Shown here: in pieces, positions 9,580-21,300 of the stretch
Layout of the letters: the number at the start of each line of letters is the position of its first letter
How positions within the stretch are numbered: position 1 is the first letter of the stretch
From: Hormiphora californensis
Lineage: Eukaryota > Ctenophora > Tentaculata > Cydippida > Pleurobrachiidae
Direction of reading: 5' to 3'
Assembly (NCBI GenBank): GCA_020137815.1
Contig: CM035354.1
Location: 1,196,386-1,260,385 of the forward strand
Length of the DNA stretch: 64,000 nt
Program-made: the position numbers and the translations under genes
Notes under the pieces: generated by a model
Seen by the model: only the letters and a program-made list of their open reading frames with translations
What the model was told of the DNA's origin: nothing
Database searches by the model: none

Positions 9580-12500
9580 ATGTATAACCCCGGCCATATC
9601 CTGAGTAACTCTACCATCGCAGTAGACTGGTTCTCCAACCCTGGATGCCCCTTTGTTTCACACTACTTCTGTTCCTCCGCCGACTGGTGAGTTAATTCAT
9701 GTTGATAAATTATAAAGAAGTTGAGAGCTACCTAATGGGGGGGTATGTTGATAAATGATACATTTTAATGCAGTGTTTACTTTTTTAACCCTGCCCTGGG
9801 GTGAAGGCACTCACACGGATTATAGATGTTTAGCACGTGTGATTGTGCACGTGTGTTTGTGATTGCCACGTGTGGATTTGAGGCAGATAAACATGAGTCA
9901 TGAAACAGTCTCTAAGAAAAGGTTGTTATACCAACACATTATATATATATTACATAGTTGGAATTGAAAGCTGTGGGCTATACACTGACATTACTGTATG
10001 AACAAGGTAGTGCTATTGTGATTTGTTTTAGCGATGTTGATGTATTACTTACCGTTTTGACTGTCAATATATTTAACACTTACACTGTGTATAACTACTT
10101 GACCCGTTCCATGACACCTTGCTTTATTGCTGTCTCTGCCAGTGCCCCGCCTTCTCTCCCTCTATCTCTTGTACAACCAAACTAACCTACCCTCTCTCCC
10201 CCTCTATCTGTAGTACGTACTAGCCAACTCCCTCTCTATTATCTCTTGTACAATCAAACTAACGCACCCTCTTTCTCCCTCTATTATTCTGGGGGGGGGT
10301 CCAGCCCTAAAAAAAGCTAAAGGTACCCTGATTTTGGTCGATAGCGTTTTTTATTTTAGCTTTTTTTAGCTTTTTTTTAACTTTTTTTAGCTTTTTTTAG
10401 CCCTACTTTTTATGTTTTTTTCAGCATTCATCTTGACACTTTTCCATTAAATTTTCATCCTTCCGGACGTCTATATATTGACTGCATTTGTTCATTTCCT
10501 GCACATTTTTTACCATAATCTACCGTTTATGTCCATACATAGCAATTTCTGTATCCACCCCTACTGCCATTTTCTGGAGACATTTTTTCGATAATAATAT
10601 TATTCAAATTTGATAAAAATAGTTTTAAAAAAGTTCAAAAAACGTTATAAAACGTTATAATAAAAGTTTAAAAAATTTGGCGTCAGCGGGATTCGAACCT
10701 ACATGAATCCACTAAAAACTCAATTTTAGCTTTTTTTAGCTTTTTTTTAGCTTTTTTTAGCCTTAAAAAAGCTAAAAAAAAGCTAAATAAAGCTAAATAA
10801 AGCAAAAAAAAGCTAAAAAAGGCTAAAAAAAGCTAAAAAAAGCTAAAAAAAGCTAAAAAAAAGCTAAAGGTACCCTGATTTTGGCCGTTAGCTTAGCTTT
10901 TTTTAGGGCTGGACCCCCCCCTATTCTATAATAATCCGCTAATAATAATATCTCTTGTACTAACCAACCCTTCTCTCTCCCTGTATAGCCGATGTATAAC
11001 CCCGGCCATATCCTGAGTAACTCTACCATCGCAGTAGACTGGTTCTCAAACCCAGGATGCCCCTTTGTTTCACACTACTTCTGTTCCTCCGCCGACTGGT
11101 AAGTTAATTCATGTTGATAAATTATAAAGAAGTTGAGAGCTACCTAATGGGGGGGTATGTTGATAAATGATACATTTTGATGCAGTGTTAACTATTTTAA
11201 CCCTGCTCTGGTGAAGGCACTCACACGGATCATAGATGTTTAGCACGTGTGATTGTGATTGCCACGTGTGCACGCGTGATTGCCACATGTGTTTGTGATT
11301 GCCACGTGTGTTTGTGATTGCCACGTGTGTTTGTGATTGCCACGTCTTGATTTGAGGCAGATCAACATGAGTCATGAAACAGTCTCTAAGAAAAGGTTGT
11401 TATACCAACACATTATATATAGTTGGAATTGAAAGCTGTGGGTTATACACTGACATTACTGTATGAACATACATTCCCGTAAAACAATGATATCTGCCCC
11501 ATCACAAACATACGAAATTTCCGAATTCTAACGAGATAGATTATCGCATTAGCGATCGAGTTTAGTCCTAAGGAATGGCCATAACTAAAAACACCCATGT
11601 CATCTATCAATTGCTTGGAAATTGATTTATCTTCGGGGGCCCAATGGTTGTAAAGTGACCCACATATCACGAACACATAGGGCAAGTTTATAAACAGGCA
11701 AGCACATATTAACAGGGAAACTGTCACTACCGCATTTCTGTGAACGCTATCCTGACTGACTGACGGTTTTCTTAGGAGAGATACACAGGATACAATCCCG
11801 GATACCACTATCACTAGAATAGGCAATAAGAACTGGACTGGAACTAGCAAAATATAAACAGCCACGGCCCACATTTCTTGGTAATCATTCAACTCATCAG
11901 TCTTGAAAATAGTCTCCCTCACCTTCCACGTACATTCTTCAATAGCTCGGTTGAGGCTGTAGGTACTCCCAAACCAGAATGGGATAGTCGACTGAATAAG
12001 TTGGAGGAGAGAATATCCTCCGACAATCATAGTTAGCACACCCTTCCTGACATTTATAAAGGGGTCCACAGTGACCAGGGCACGTGTATAGCTCAGTACG
12101 GCTATTAGAAATATCGCAACACGTATCGCAACGTTCCAGAACATCCCGTAGATGTTGCAGAGAATTGGGGAGGAGAACACGCCATCGTGGAAGGAGTTGA
12201 TGGCGGGTAGGATGGTTGCAGCACACGTTATCAGATCCAGTAGGGTGATCCACCGGTGTATTAGCCGAGAGTTGGTGTCATTGTCGCCCCACATGAAGAA
12301 CGTGAAGCAGAGAGTGTTCAGGGCTGTTCCAATTAGAAAATTAATGGTGAACATTGTTTTGTGGGTCAGCCAGTGGATGCTTGATAGGTCCTCTGCAGTA
12401 GAGTTCATCTTACACAATTAACCACTAAAAAGGTGGGAAAAGGGTTGAATTGGTAGACGTAGCGTGTAAGGAAAACTAATCTAGAAAAACGTAGCAGGTG

Positions 12501-15500
12501 CAGTAAACTACAATTGAAATCAGAAAACTTTTAGCAATTACCGGCTATTACACAATATGCCAGCACTCAGCACATATATGAGTGTCCAAGAGATATTGTC
12601 TTATTGCGTCTCATACAAGTGTAGTTTTGTTGTAGTAATGCAATGTGGATAATAGAGCTCTCTATAGAGACTCTATAGAGACTCGTTGGGTATTATATCA
12701 GGAACATTATTACATTATTACAACATAATTATCTCTTCATGAGACTCATATCGAGCTGGACAACCAAACAGTTGACTCATAGAGCTGGTTAAGAAATCTC
12801 AGATTTCTGGGGGTATCTCGCAACAAGAATAATAATTTAATGGTGGGCTATGGTGGGGTATGGTCTAAATTTAGGGTGCTTGTGCTAATTATACAGCACA
12901 TGATCTGCGAGACTGTCTCAGTGGTCAAATCACAAGCGAAGAACATGCAGGAAACACGCGACTCTATTCTTGTTAATATTACAACTTTATACTTCCCCTC
13001 CTTTAGAACTGGTGGTGAGAGAAAGAAGAATCATGCATTATTCTTCTTTCTCTCACCGCCAGTTCTAAAGGAGGGGGGGTATACATGGTATACATGGTAT
13101 AGTGCCCCTACTTTTTAATAGTAAGATACTTACCCCCCACCCCTTCTGACCCATCCTATCCTAAATCACTAACCCATTTCTTCTCCTATCCCAGTGATCA
13201 GTCAAGCCATTTGACGGGCAGGTGGACTCCCTACGTTTACTGTTCTACAACCACAGCCAAGATGCTAGCCCAATTGAGAGGATTCAAGAACACTATCAGT
13301 CTACCCTACAACAAGGCCACCATGATAGATGGTGTATTTACTGTTACCATGTTGTTCTCTAATTATCATGTGGGAACGGCAATGTTCTACTTTGAGGGAC
13401 CATTTGGGAGGATTCTATATTCCGGATCGTTCAGGTTGGTGTTTTTACCCCAATTCCTCTCATATCTCAAACCCCTTCCACCCCACCCACCATCTCTACT
13501 ACTCGTCTCTAACCCATCCCGACCCTCCCCATCTCTAACCCAACCCCACCCTCCATCTCTAACCCATCCCAACCCTCCCCGTCTCTAACCCATCCCGACC
13601 CTCCCCGTCTCTAACCCTCCCCATCTCTAACCCTCCATCTCTAACCCATCCCGACCCTCCCAACCTCTAACCCATCCCGACCCTCCCCATCTCTAACCCA
13701 TCACAACCCTCCATCATCTCTAACCCACCCGCCCCATCTCTAACCCACCCTCCCCATCTATAACCCACCCGCCCCATCTCTAACCCACCCTCCCCATCTA
13801 TAACCCATCCGGCACCATCTCTAACACTCCATCTCCTCCATAGGTACTACGACAGCGTGTGTTCCCTCTTCACCGGCATCACCCTTGACCACATTTACTT
13901 TGATAACCTATACTTCAACAAAAAGTCCATCAAGTCCATAACCCGGCAACAGGCTATCTACTCGATCACAGAGACATGCCTGACCGCCCTTCAACAGCAC
14001 AAGATCCTCTACTTCATAGTTGATGATCTCGGCAAGGAGGATATCCTGTACTACGCAGCACGGACAATTGGCCAGAGATTCGTCGTCAGCAAGACAAAGT
14101 TCGATGTGTTGAAATGTATGGAACTGGATGCCTACTTCACGACTAATCCTTATGGAGGGAGAGTGTTTGTTGTTGATAAGAAGAAGATCAACAGTAAGAA
14201 GAGCCTTCCTGAGATTATCAAGCGGCATTACCCGACCCCGGTACAATTCGTGAAGATTACCCACCAGAAACGGGGCGCCACGGTCGCAGAGTATGATTAC
14301 ATGATCTTTTCAGAGCACTCAACCAGTCAGGAGAATCGAGCAATTCTTCGGTAACCTGGCCTACCGGTCTGTCACGCCCATCTTCTGTGATAACCCCAGT
14401 AGGACCAAGAAAAGTAGCAGTGGAGAGTGCTCCAGTTCATCAACTCCACCCCCTGCTAAGATGAGGCTAAAGAAAGTGGAATCTGATACGTACAGGGTGG
14501 CCAGCGGACAGACAACTGATGAGGAAGCAGAACTGGTGGTCGGAGATTTCTCTGCTCCTGTTGTAACCCCCATAATAGCATGTGAGGAAGAGGTTGTTAG
14601 CACGGCAATGGCTGGATTTCTCACCCTGTACCCATCCCTCACCTCCCTTCTCGCCCTGTACCCACCCATCCCCTCCCTTCTCTCCCTGCATCGCCTCCTC
14701 ACCTGATACCTCCCGGTCCTACATTGAGAGACCTGTTTCCCTGAGCAGCTGTGAACTATCACCTATCAAAAAGTTTCTACCAGCACACGGAGAGGTTACC
14801 GAGGGAGAGCTAGTGATAGACGAGGAAGCCACCACTCCAGCCCCTGGGGATACCGAAGTTACCATTCCTGGGGTTACCATGGTTACCGGGGTTACCACTC
14901 CTGGTGTTACCATGGATACCGGGGTTACCACTCCTGGTGTTACCGGGGTTACTACTCCCACTCCTTCAGTCACCACTCCTCAGAGCAGCCCAGTTTACAA
15001 CACTATCAGCAACACCGAGCCACACCAGCTCACCCCATGTCAGCAGGAAGAACCCAGTCCAGTTCAACATGATCTAAACCACCAGCCTAGTCCAGTGCAG
15101 GACACTACCCAGCCGCTCCACCACCTCCCATCACCCTGGACAGTCTCCCCGGCAGCTGGCTTCAAGCCCATCCAGATGGATGATCTATTCGATGAGATGT
15201 TTAGAGATAACATCATCAAGGAGGAAATAATCCCTACAGTGGAGGGAGAGGATGAGGTTGTGTTACTAGATGATAGTATCGAGGTGCTGGATAATACTGC
15301 TGATTCAGTTGATGTCCTCTATGTGAGTGAGAGTGAGGAGGAGAAGGTTGAGGAAGTACCAGAGATAATGACACCACTCCGTCAGATGTACGATGTTAAT
15401 ACCGCCTTCAACAAATCAGCCTGGGAGTTAAAGAAGCTGTTTGATGGGTACAAGCCCTCCATAGCAACCCTTGAATTCCCTCCTGTCAGGTCTGTGGAAC

Positions 15501-16084
15501 ACCTCCCCCCGCCACCCTTCATCAACCCTGTCAGGACGGACCAGTGGATCAGGGACAGAGAGGCTTACTTCAGGAAGATAACTCGTATTGCGGACCGGGG
15601 TCGTGCCATCTACTACCCACAGAAACCACGACGGATCTACCCTACACCACCGGCTCCAGTTATCCCGGGACCCACTCAGAGCGAGATAAGAGAATTCTTG
15701 ACCATGTTGAACCATGATCCCAACTTCCTACCACCATCCCGGCCTGTGTTACAAGTAGCTAGAGCTCCCTGCTACCTAATACCACCCAAACCAATCCAAC
15801 AACAACAACAACATCCGGCTCCCCCTCCTCCTGTGAAGTTCAAACCAAGTCCAGTATTCAACCCCAAACCTCCTCCACCCTCATTTTCCAAGTTTGCCAG
15901 TTGCAGTGGGGGTGATCCAGGGAGAATCAGTAAGAAGAGGAAGAGTGAGGTGGGCAGTCCCTCTCTGAGGCCAGATGTTATGTTTGAAAACATGTTCTCC
16001 ATAGCACCCACCCCACCTCGAGCTCCTCCTAAAAAGAAGCAGAAGTTGTCAACACCCAGACCACCCAGGAGTTATCTCTGTTGA
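9580..16084 (+). CDS. SNM1/Apollo (DCLRE1B)-like protein with degenerate active site; frameshifted as assembled
   Basis: Coding exons: 9580-9686 (or its duplicate 10992-11098), 13195-13434, 13844 to about 14590 and about 14730-16084. The start MYNPGHILSNSTIAVDWFS aligns with the Apollo N-terminus, and VGTAMFYFEGPFGRILYSG, HIYFDNLYFN, DLGKEDILYYAA and FSEHST follow Apollo order. Apollo is the 5' exonuclease that processes telomere ends and crosslinks. Metal-ligand motifs are lost: HxHxDH reads H-Y-F-C-S-S, the ANHCPGS motif reads SNYHVGT, and TGDFR reads SGSFR. A likely extra base near 14327-14334 breaks the frame; afterwards the +1 frame continues the family (FFGNLAYRSVTPIF). The C-terminal part is long, proline-rich and acidic, with basic clusters (KKRK, KKKQK) like nuclear signals. 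The intron before the last exon is uncertain. It is either a nuclear pseudoenzyme or a decaying gene. Confidence 0.72.
10291..10921. mobile_element. G-capped inverted-repeat element (copy b)
   Basis: Starts with nine G then TCCAGCCCTAAAAAAAGCTAA and ends with the inverted counterpart followed by eight C. The interior is rich in AGCTAAAAAA units. Flanked by TATTCT at 10285-10290 and 10922-10927, a shorter duplication than in copies a and d. No open frame of interest. Confidence 0.75.
10679..10703 (-). other. tRNA-like B-box / T-arm inside copy b
   Basis: The minus strand reads GGTTCGAATCCCGCTGACGC, a canonical pol III B-box and T-arm followed by acceptor-like bases. No matching 5' half of a tRNA is seen upstream, so this is a fragment, not a tRNA gene. 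Confidence 0.55.
10992..11098 (+). other. Duplicate of SNM1-like first coding exon
   Basis: A 107-nt exon copy encoding exactly the same 35 residues as 9580-9686, with synonymous changes only, an identical acceptor (TATAG) and donor GTAAGT in place of GTGAGT. Either copy would splice in phase to 13195. It is closer to the next exon and has the stronger donor, so it may be the one used. Confidence 0.8.
11443..12408 (-). CDS. Rhodopsin-like GPCR, intronless, 321 aa, nested antisense in an intron
   Basis: The frame starts at ATG 12408 (MNSTAEDL, with an N-glycosylation site); the frame extends four codons further only through a TTG. Seven hydrophobic segments are clear. A Cys at the start of TM3 (ILCNIYGMFW) and one in the second loop (EECTWK) can form the usual disulfide. 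The DRY region reads SYTRAL, TM6 has FINLPYVFVICG, and TM7 ends ANAIIYLVRIRKFR, a variant of NPxxY plus helix 8. This is a better class A match than the receptor at 6392. It lies between the duplicated first exon and second exon of the SNM1-like gene on the opposite strand. Its last codons were copied in the upstream tandem duplication. Ligand unknown. Confidence 0.82.
   Translation of the reverse strand: MNSTAEDLSSIHWLTHKTMFTINFLIGTALNTLCFTFFMWGDNDTNSRLIHRWITLLDLITCAATILPAINSFHDGVFSSPILCNIYGMFWNVAIRVAIFLIAVLSYTRALVTVDPFINVRKGVLTMIVGGYSLLQLIQSTIPFWFGSTYSLNRAIEECTWKVRETIFKTDELNDYQEMWAVAVYILLVPVQFLLPILVIVVSGIVSCVSLLRKPSVSQDSVHRNAVVTVSLLICACLFINLPYVFVICGSLYNHWAPEDKSISKQLIDDMGVFSYGHSLGLNSIANAIIYLVRIRKFRMFVMGQISLFYGNVCSYSNVSV
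12994..13079. repeat. Long hairpin, arms about 38 bp
   Basis: CCCCTCCTTTAGAACTGG and its following GA-rich stretch is mirrored after a short ATCATGCATT loop, ending in GGAGGGGGG. It is C-capped on the left and G-capped on the right, opposite to the larger elements. Probably a minimal MITE in the intron of the SNM1-like gene. Confidence 0.75.
13475..13830. repeat. Pyrimidine-rich minisatellite in intron
   Basis: Repeated CTCTAACCCATCCCGACCCTC variants fill the intron between SNM1-like exons 2 and 3 and extend its polypyrimidine tract. Confidence 0.85.
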
Positions 16085-16486
16085 CGAGAGGGAGAGACAG
16101 AGAGACTATCAGTGCCACCCAGGAGTTATCTCTGTTGAGGAGGGAGATAGAGAGACTTTCAGTAAGAGAGATACAGTTTCCATAATGGACAGTTGTTTTT
16201 TAATCAGATGAATTGTGAGATTGGCTGTTAGAGAGAGAGATGTGTCTGGACAATCAACTCTTTAGTAGAGTCACTGCAAATAACTGACCCCCCTCCCCAA
16301 GCTTGGCCTTACCCGACCGTTACGTGCCCATCAGAAATTTTTTAAATTTTTAACTAACGGGAATTATATTTTCTATTGCAATTTGTATTCGAATCTGCCC
16401 CTAAAACTAACCCCCTGACCTCTCAGAGCATTTTTTAAATTAAATACCGAATCGAGCATGCTACGAATTAATTTATTAGTTGAATG

Positions 16487-16557
16487 CTGTCTGGCGGCGC
16501 CAGACCCCAATTTGATTCTCAGCTCAGTGCGCTCAGATGGGTCGCGGCGCCAGACAG
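16487..16557. mobile_element. GC-rich palindromic MITE, 71-bp copy with perfect 8-bp duplication
   Basis: Ends CTGTCTGGCGGCGCCAGAC and CGCGGCGCCAGACAG; flanked by GTTGAATG at 16479-16486 and 16558-16565. Confidence 0.9.
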
Positions 16558-16911
16558 GTTGAATGGCAAAATATACCAAATCATCATAGTATTTATAGTA
16601 GGTTATATTTTATTTTAATAGAAGCATTGTTTTTATTATGATACCTATTTTATCTTTTAATCACCGTTTCATAATCACAATGTTTTATAATTATTTCCAA
16701 TTAATTTATTAACAAAAACACCGTGTTTTTTCTGTCATCCATTACCAGGAGCCATTCAATTTAAAACTTAGAAATTTGCTGCTGGTGCTAGTCATTCCTA
16801 ATGAGTAATGGAAGTAGACCTCACGGCTCAGGTCGCAGCTGTTAAAAAATTCAAATTCAAATTGAATGGATCCTCCAACTAAACATGAACAAGTACAAGC
16901 TATAACTGGGA

Positions 16912-17106
16912 CCAGTTACAGATTTGAAACCGGGCGTCAGTTTCCTGATGCGCGAGAATTTGGACACTGCTGACAATGAATCCTGCTCAACTCCCCATTC
17001 ATTCTAGCTGTAAATTTAGCCGCGCATTGTAAATGATGACGCGCAGCATGGTTCGTCGGGAATCTCCCATCAGGAAACTGACACCCGGTTCCAAATCTGT
17101 AACTGG
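16912..17106. mobile_element. 195-bp MITE with 39-bp terminal inverted repeats
   Basis: The left end CCAGTTACAGATTTGAAACC and right end ending CCAAATCTGTAACTGG are inverted copies over about 39 bp with few mismatches. No target duplication could be fixed. Confidence 0.8.
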
Positions 17107-17280
17107 AGCGTAATGGCACTAATTTCAGTCCATGTAGCCCGGAGCTACGGGGTTGGTCGCTACGCGACCAACACAGGTCATGGAAATGGAGTACGGATAC
17201 GAATCATTTGTGACTGTCGCTGTCTGCGTATTTGTGAGAAAATTAATTCCCGGATTGGGAAGACGTATGTTTCAGTTTCC

Positions 17281-18310
17281 TGTCTGGCGGTACCAGACCC
17301 TTGTTACTCAACAACCCCGTTTTGATCTGTCTGGTGGCGCCGATCCGATTCGATCTGGGGTCCGCGGAGCCAGACAGGCTCTGTATGGCGGCGTCATACC
17401 CCATTTGATTCAGATGGGTCGCGGCGCCAGACAGGACAGGCTCAGCTCACAGGAAGAGTAACCCGACTCGGGTTGGCGCCGCCAGACAGTGTGTCCCCAG
17501 CTCTTGTCCTTATTCCATGTGCTGCCTGTCAGAGCATTGACCTGACCCATTCTCGTTTCTTGGAGCGCGCGAGAACTGTGGTCAGAGCATTGGCCTGACA
17601 GCGTGCTGCTTTCCTCTGTTTTGCTTTCTTCAAAACCTGTCTGGCCCGGTTATTGGTTAACATTTACCGCCTACCCGGTCTAGGCAATCTGGTCACACTC
17701 AGAATCGAAACGGGGTCTGGTGCGGCCAGACAGGGGGAATTGTCAGGCCCTGTCTGGCGCCGCCAGACGCCGCTCAGATCGGTTCGGCGCCGCCGCGCCA
17801 GACAGATCGGGCCAATGCTCTGACAGGGGGAGAGACACTGACGTTATTCCACGTTTGTCTCACGTTGTCAGAGCATTGGCATGACCCTATTCTCATTTCT
17901 TTCAAGCGCTAGAACCGCGGTCAGAGCATTGGTCTGACAGGAAGAATTCAAAGCAGGGGAATAGAAGGCGGCACACGATGTTGCAAATTCAAAACACTTC
18001 AGATTCGTATGGCACAAAATCAAATACACACAAAAATCTACACGAATACTCAAATAAAATTTGAATCAACTCAAAATGTCAAAAAAAACAAAACACACTT
18101 CCGGATCTTAACATTTAACTCAAAGCACAATATTTTAGTCGCTGTCCTTTATCCTTTTTTAAAAATCAGTCTCACTCTTTCTGCAACTATAACTGTCTGG
18201 CGGCACGGACCGGACCCCAGTGCGATCAGATCTGTCTGGCGCCGCCGACCCCATCTGAGCGCATCAAATGGGGTATGGCGCCGCCATACAGGATCAGATC
18301 GGGTCTGGCA
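17281..18310. repeat. Cluster of GC-rich palindromic MITE copies and fragments
   Basis: At least eight ends CTGTCTGG or CCAGACAG occur at 17281-17432, 17476-17489, 17637-17810 and 18195-18310, in head-to-tail and nested arrangement. Some copies use CTGTATGG paired with CCATACAG: both arms changed together, so the palindrome is kept. Confidence 0.8.
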
Positions 18311-18376
18311 CCGGTCTAACTAGAACTACACGAATCCCATCTCTCCCACACCGTTTCTCACAGTTCACTGTCAGTG

Positions 18377-21300
18377 TCACTTGTCAGAAACAAGCACAAA
18401 ATCCTCGTTAGCGTGATCAGAAGTATTAATTAGCAGCAAATCATCGTTATCTAGAAGTGCCGGGGTACCCTGCTCCACACCACCGTCAATATCAAGTAGA
18501 TTGCAGGGGTCATCATCACCAGAATCTCGTTCAGCCGCTACCATTGATCCTGTAGAATAGAGAGCTGATATATGATATATGGGATAAGTATTACTTACTT
18601 AAGCTAAGTAAGTGAGGGTGTTTGGCGACCTGATCTGAGGGCCGACAGACAGAAAGTGAGGGCCAGCAGACAGAAAGTGAGGGTATGGTTTGCAGAACGT
18701 GAGCTGCAGAAACCACAAAGGAGGCTACTGAACATAGTAAAATTCAGCATGTTACCTGCTTGTCGTGGTGTATTCATGTTGTTGTTGTTTTCATTGAACC
18801 CAGATCCTCCAAAACCGCCACCTTCATACCGCTCACCAGCAGTGGCAGTACCACTATTACCACTGTGTCGTATTGTTGATATCATGTTGACTACTCTCTC
18901 CTTTAGCTTGTCTGCTGTCTGGTTACCCTTCAACCTATCCTGGAGAGAGAGGGATATTTGGAGAGATATTTGGAGACATGGGAGAAAGAGAGGGGGATAT
19001 CGACATTGGGGGATATTTGGAGATATTGAGTGGGGAACTGACAGATGGGGAATTTATTGCGACAGCGCCAACAGTGTGCCCAGGTCGAAACGGTGCAGCT
19101 AGACGTAGACAGATTTTGGTGCACTCACAACAAACAATATACCTGAATGTTTGCAAGGAACTTCTTGGTTGGATGATAATTGTCACAAAACTCTATCATC
19201 TCAGCACGGGTCACATCCACATTGGGAGGGGGTGGGGGTGGAGCACATTTTAAACTGTATCGAATATTGGTTTTGGAGGTCTGAGCGGCCAGAAGAGCAG
19301 TGGATGTGTTAGAAAAGTCAATGTTGTTTTGTTGAAGGGATGTGAAGTGAGCTACACTCTGGGTTATCGCGTCCACACGCTTTACTGCTACACCGTTTAG
19401 CTCCTGGGAGGGAGGGGGTGTTAGAGGGAACAACTCATGTCATCATAATAATGGTGTCTTTGAGAGAAAGAGAGGGACGTGGAGATATAAAATCAGTAGA
19501 TAAAGAGGGGTAGAGATCCCGTACCCAAATACTATTGCAAACCTCAGTGATGGAGGGGATGGTGACATTAAAAGCCAGAGCATGACTGTCCCTTGCTCTG
19601 ATCCACATCTTCTGAATCTGCTTTGTAGTCTGAAAGTACGTGGGTTTTTAATGTCTCACTAGCACTACTGGTGCTGATTACAGTAGTCCCAGTAGTCAGT
19701 ACTCACCTTGGTGACATAGACACCTGGGGTCGCGCTAGGTGTCTATGTCACCAAGTACTCACCCCGTTCCTATTAATATTCGTCATCTCCTCACTAGGCT
19801 GGGCTAGAATTGTATCGTATGCCTTCTTCCTTTCCTGTAATATTGTATGCATTGAGGGTAGAGATTTACCAAACTACAGATACAGTGCAAATGGATAAGG
19901 AATTAGAAATAGAAGTTCCACCTCCGGATTTAAAAACCCCCCAACAATTCACCCAATGAGTCACTCACCGCTAGTAGTTTGGATTGTTCCTCCGTCAGTG
20001 TGTTGAGCACTTTTCGCCCATGTTGAGCAGCATTCACCTGTTGAAATGTATAGAATCAAACCAATTTTATGTACAAAATCAAATAATCAGAATATGTAAC
20101 TTTGTACACCAAATTGTTCCATTTTCTGGTACAACGCGCAATGTTGTGCTGTGAAAGCTGTGCTGACAATTGCAACTCCCATCACATTGCGCGCACAGCC
20201 GCTCACAGTATACCTGTTTCACCATCTCAACCTCCGAAAAAGCAACCAAACCAGGTTTTATCTCTTTTTCAATGGTGTATGCTGTAGACAATTGAGATCG
20301 GGAGTAGTTCGTCAAATCTTCCATCAGACATTCCCATAACTCGAGAATGGGCCTGGGGAGAAATTGTTTGGATTTATAATGAAGGGAAAACAAAGGGCAG
20401 ACACTGGTTTCCTGTACATCTCATATTGCCTATTATTAGAGATACAGCACAACAGACAATATGTGTTGTGGCGGCGGTAGTAGCAATCCAGTGGGATGAT
20501 TGGCAGACGAACAGGAATGTTGCGACGGGGGAAGTTTTACATTGAGATTCTAGATGTTTCGGATCGCGATCAATTCATAGACAAACTCCCACAGAATGGT
20601 TTGCAGCAGGAACCGACCGACACAAGTAAACAACCAATCAGAACTCGTTATTTAGGTCACGTGACTGGTTATCAGCCAATCATGGCCCGAGAATGGTTTG
20701 CAGTTGGCAGCTGTACCTAGTGTTTTCCGGAGTTTGATCAGACATTCAGGCCCTCTAAATGTATGGTACGAGCAAACGTGGTAGCATATTAGGGTGATCA
20801 CTGATTACTCTATATAATACCTCCTCTGTGCCTTACTAGATTGCCGCATATTATATGCTGCTTACCAATCAAATTTCGTTCTCTCTGTATCTCTGTCGCT
20901 GTCTCTCTCGACTACCTCTCTCTCTATAATTCCTCTCTCCCTCAGTATATTTTAAGACTCGGAGTTAGGATGTAAAAAAGTAAACAGAAACTATGAGAGT
21001 ATTGCTCGTGCTACACGACTGTAGGTTGTCTAGCTCGACCCCATTTACAAATGTGAAGGGAGGGTTAGAACATAACAAAGGACAGGGCTGTAACATCACG
21101 CACGCTTCGGCCCGGTTCGGAGAGGGTAGTGTTTTGTGAAGAAGAAGAAGCCGTTTTTATTTCTACATCTGTCACTATTCACAATAAGAAAATTAACCTA
21201 CCCATTTCCTTCGACCGGTTTCTCGCTGAACATCTTGTTGAGTTTCCCAAATCTGCTGTGACAGAGGCTGGCGATGCTCTTTGCGTAGTTATATTGGATC

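Larger units (their letters stand above)
9047..11468. repeat. Tandem segmental duplication, period 956 bp, second copy enlarged
   Basis: Copy 1 (9047-10002) and copy 2 (10003 to about 11468) share the same order: CAAGGTAGTGCTATTGTG, a 42-bp minisatellite, the first coding exon of the SNM1-like gene, a following intron segment with CACGTGTG repeats, and the last codons of the opposing GPCR gene. Copy 2 carries an extra 631-bp foldback insertion. Copy 1 therefore contains an orphan piece of the GPCR 3' end. Confidence 0.9.
16085..18376. other. Repeat-dominated intergenic region
   Basis: Between the SNM1-like and F-BAR genes I see no coding exon. It holds palindromic MITE copies (16487-16557, cluster 17281-18310), a separate inverted-repeat element (16912-17106), and dispersed phrases such as TCAGAGCATTGGCCTGAC near 17525, 17580 and 17870. 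Confidence 0.7.
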
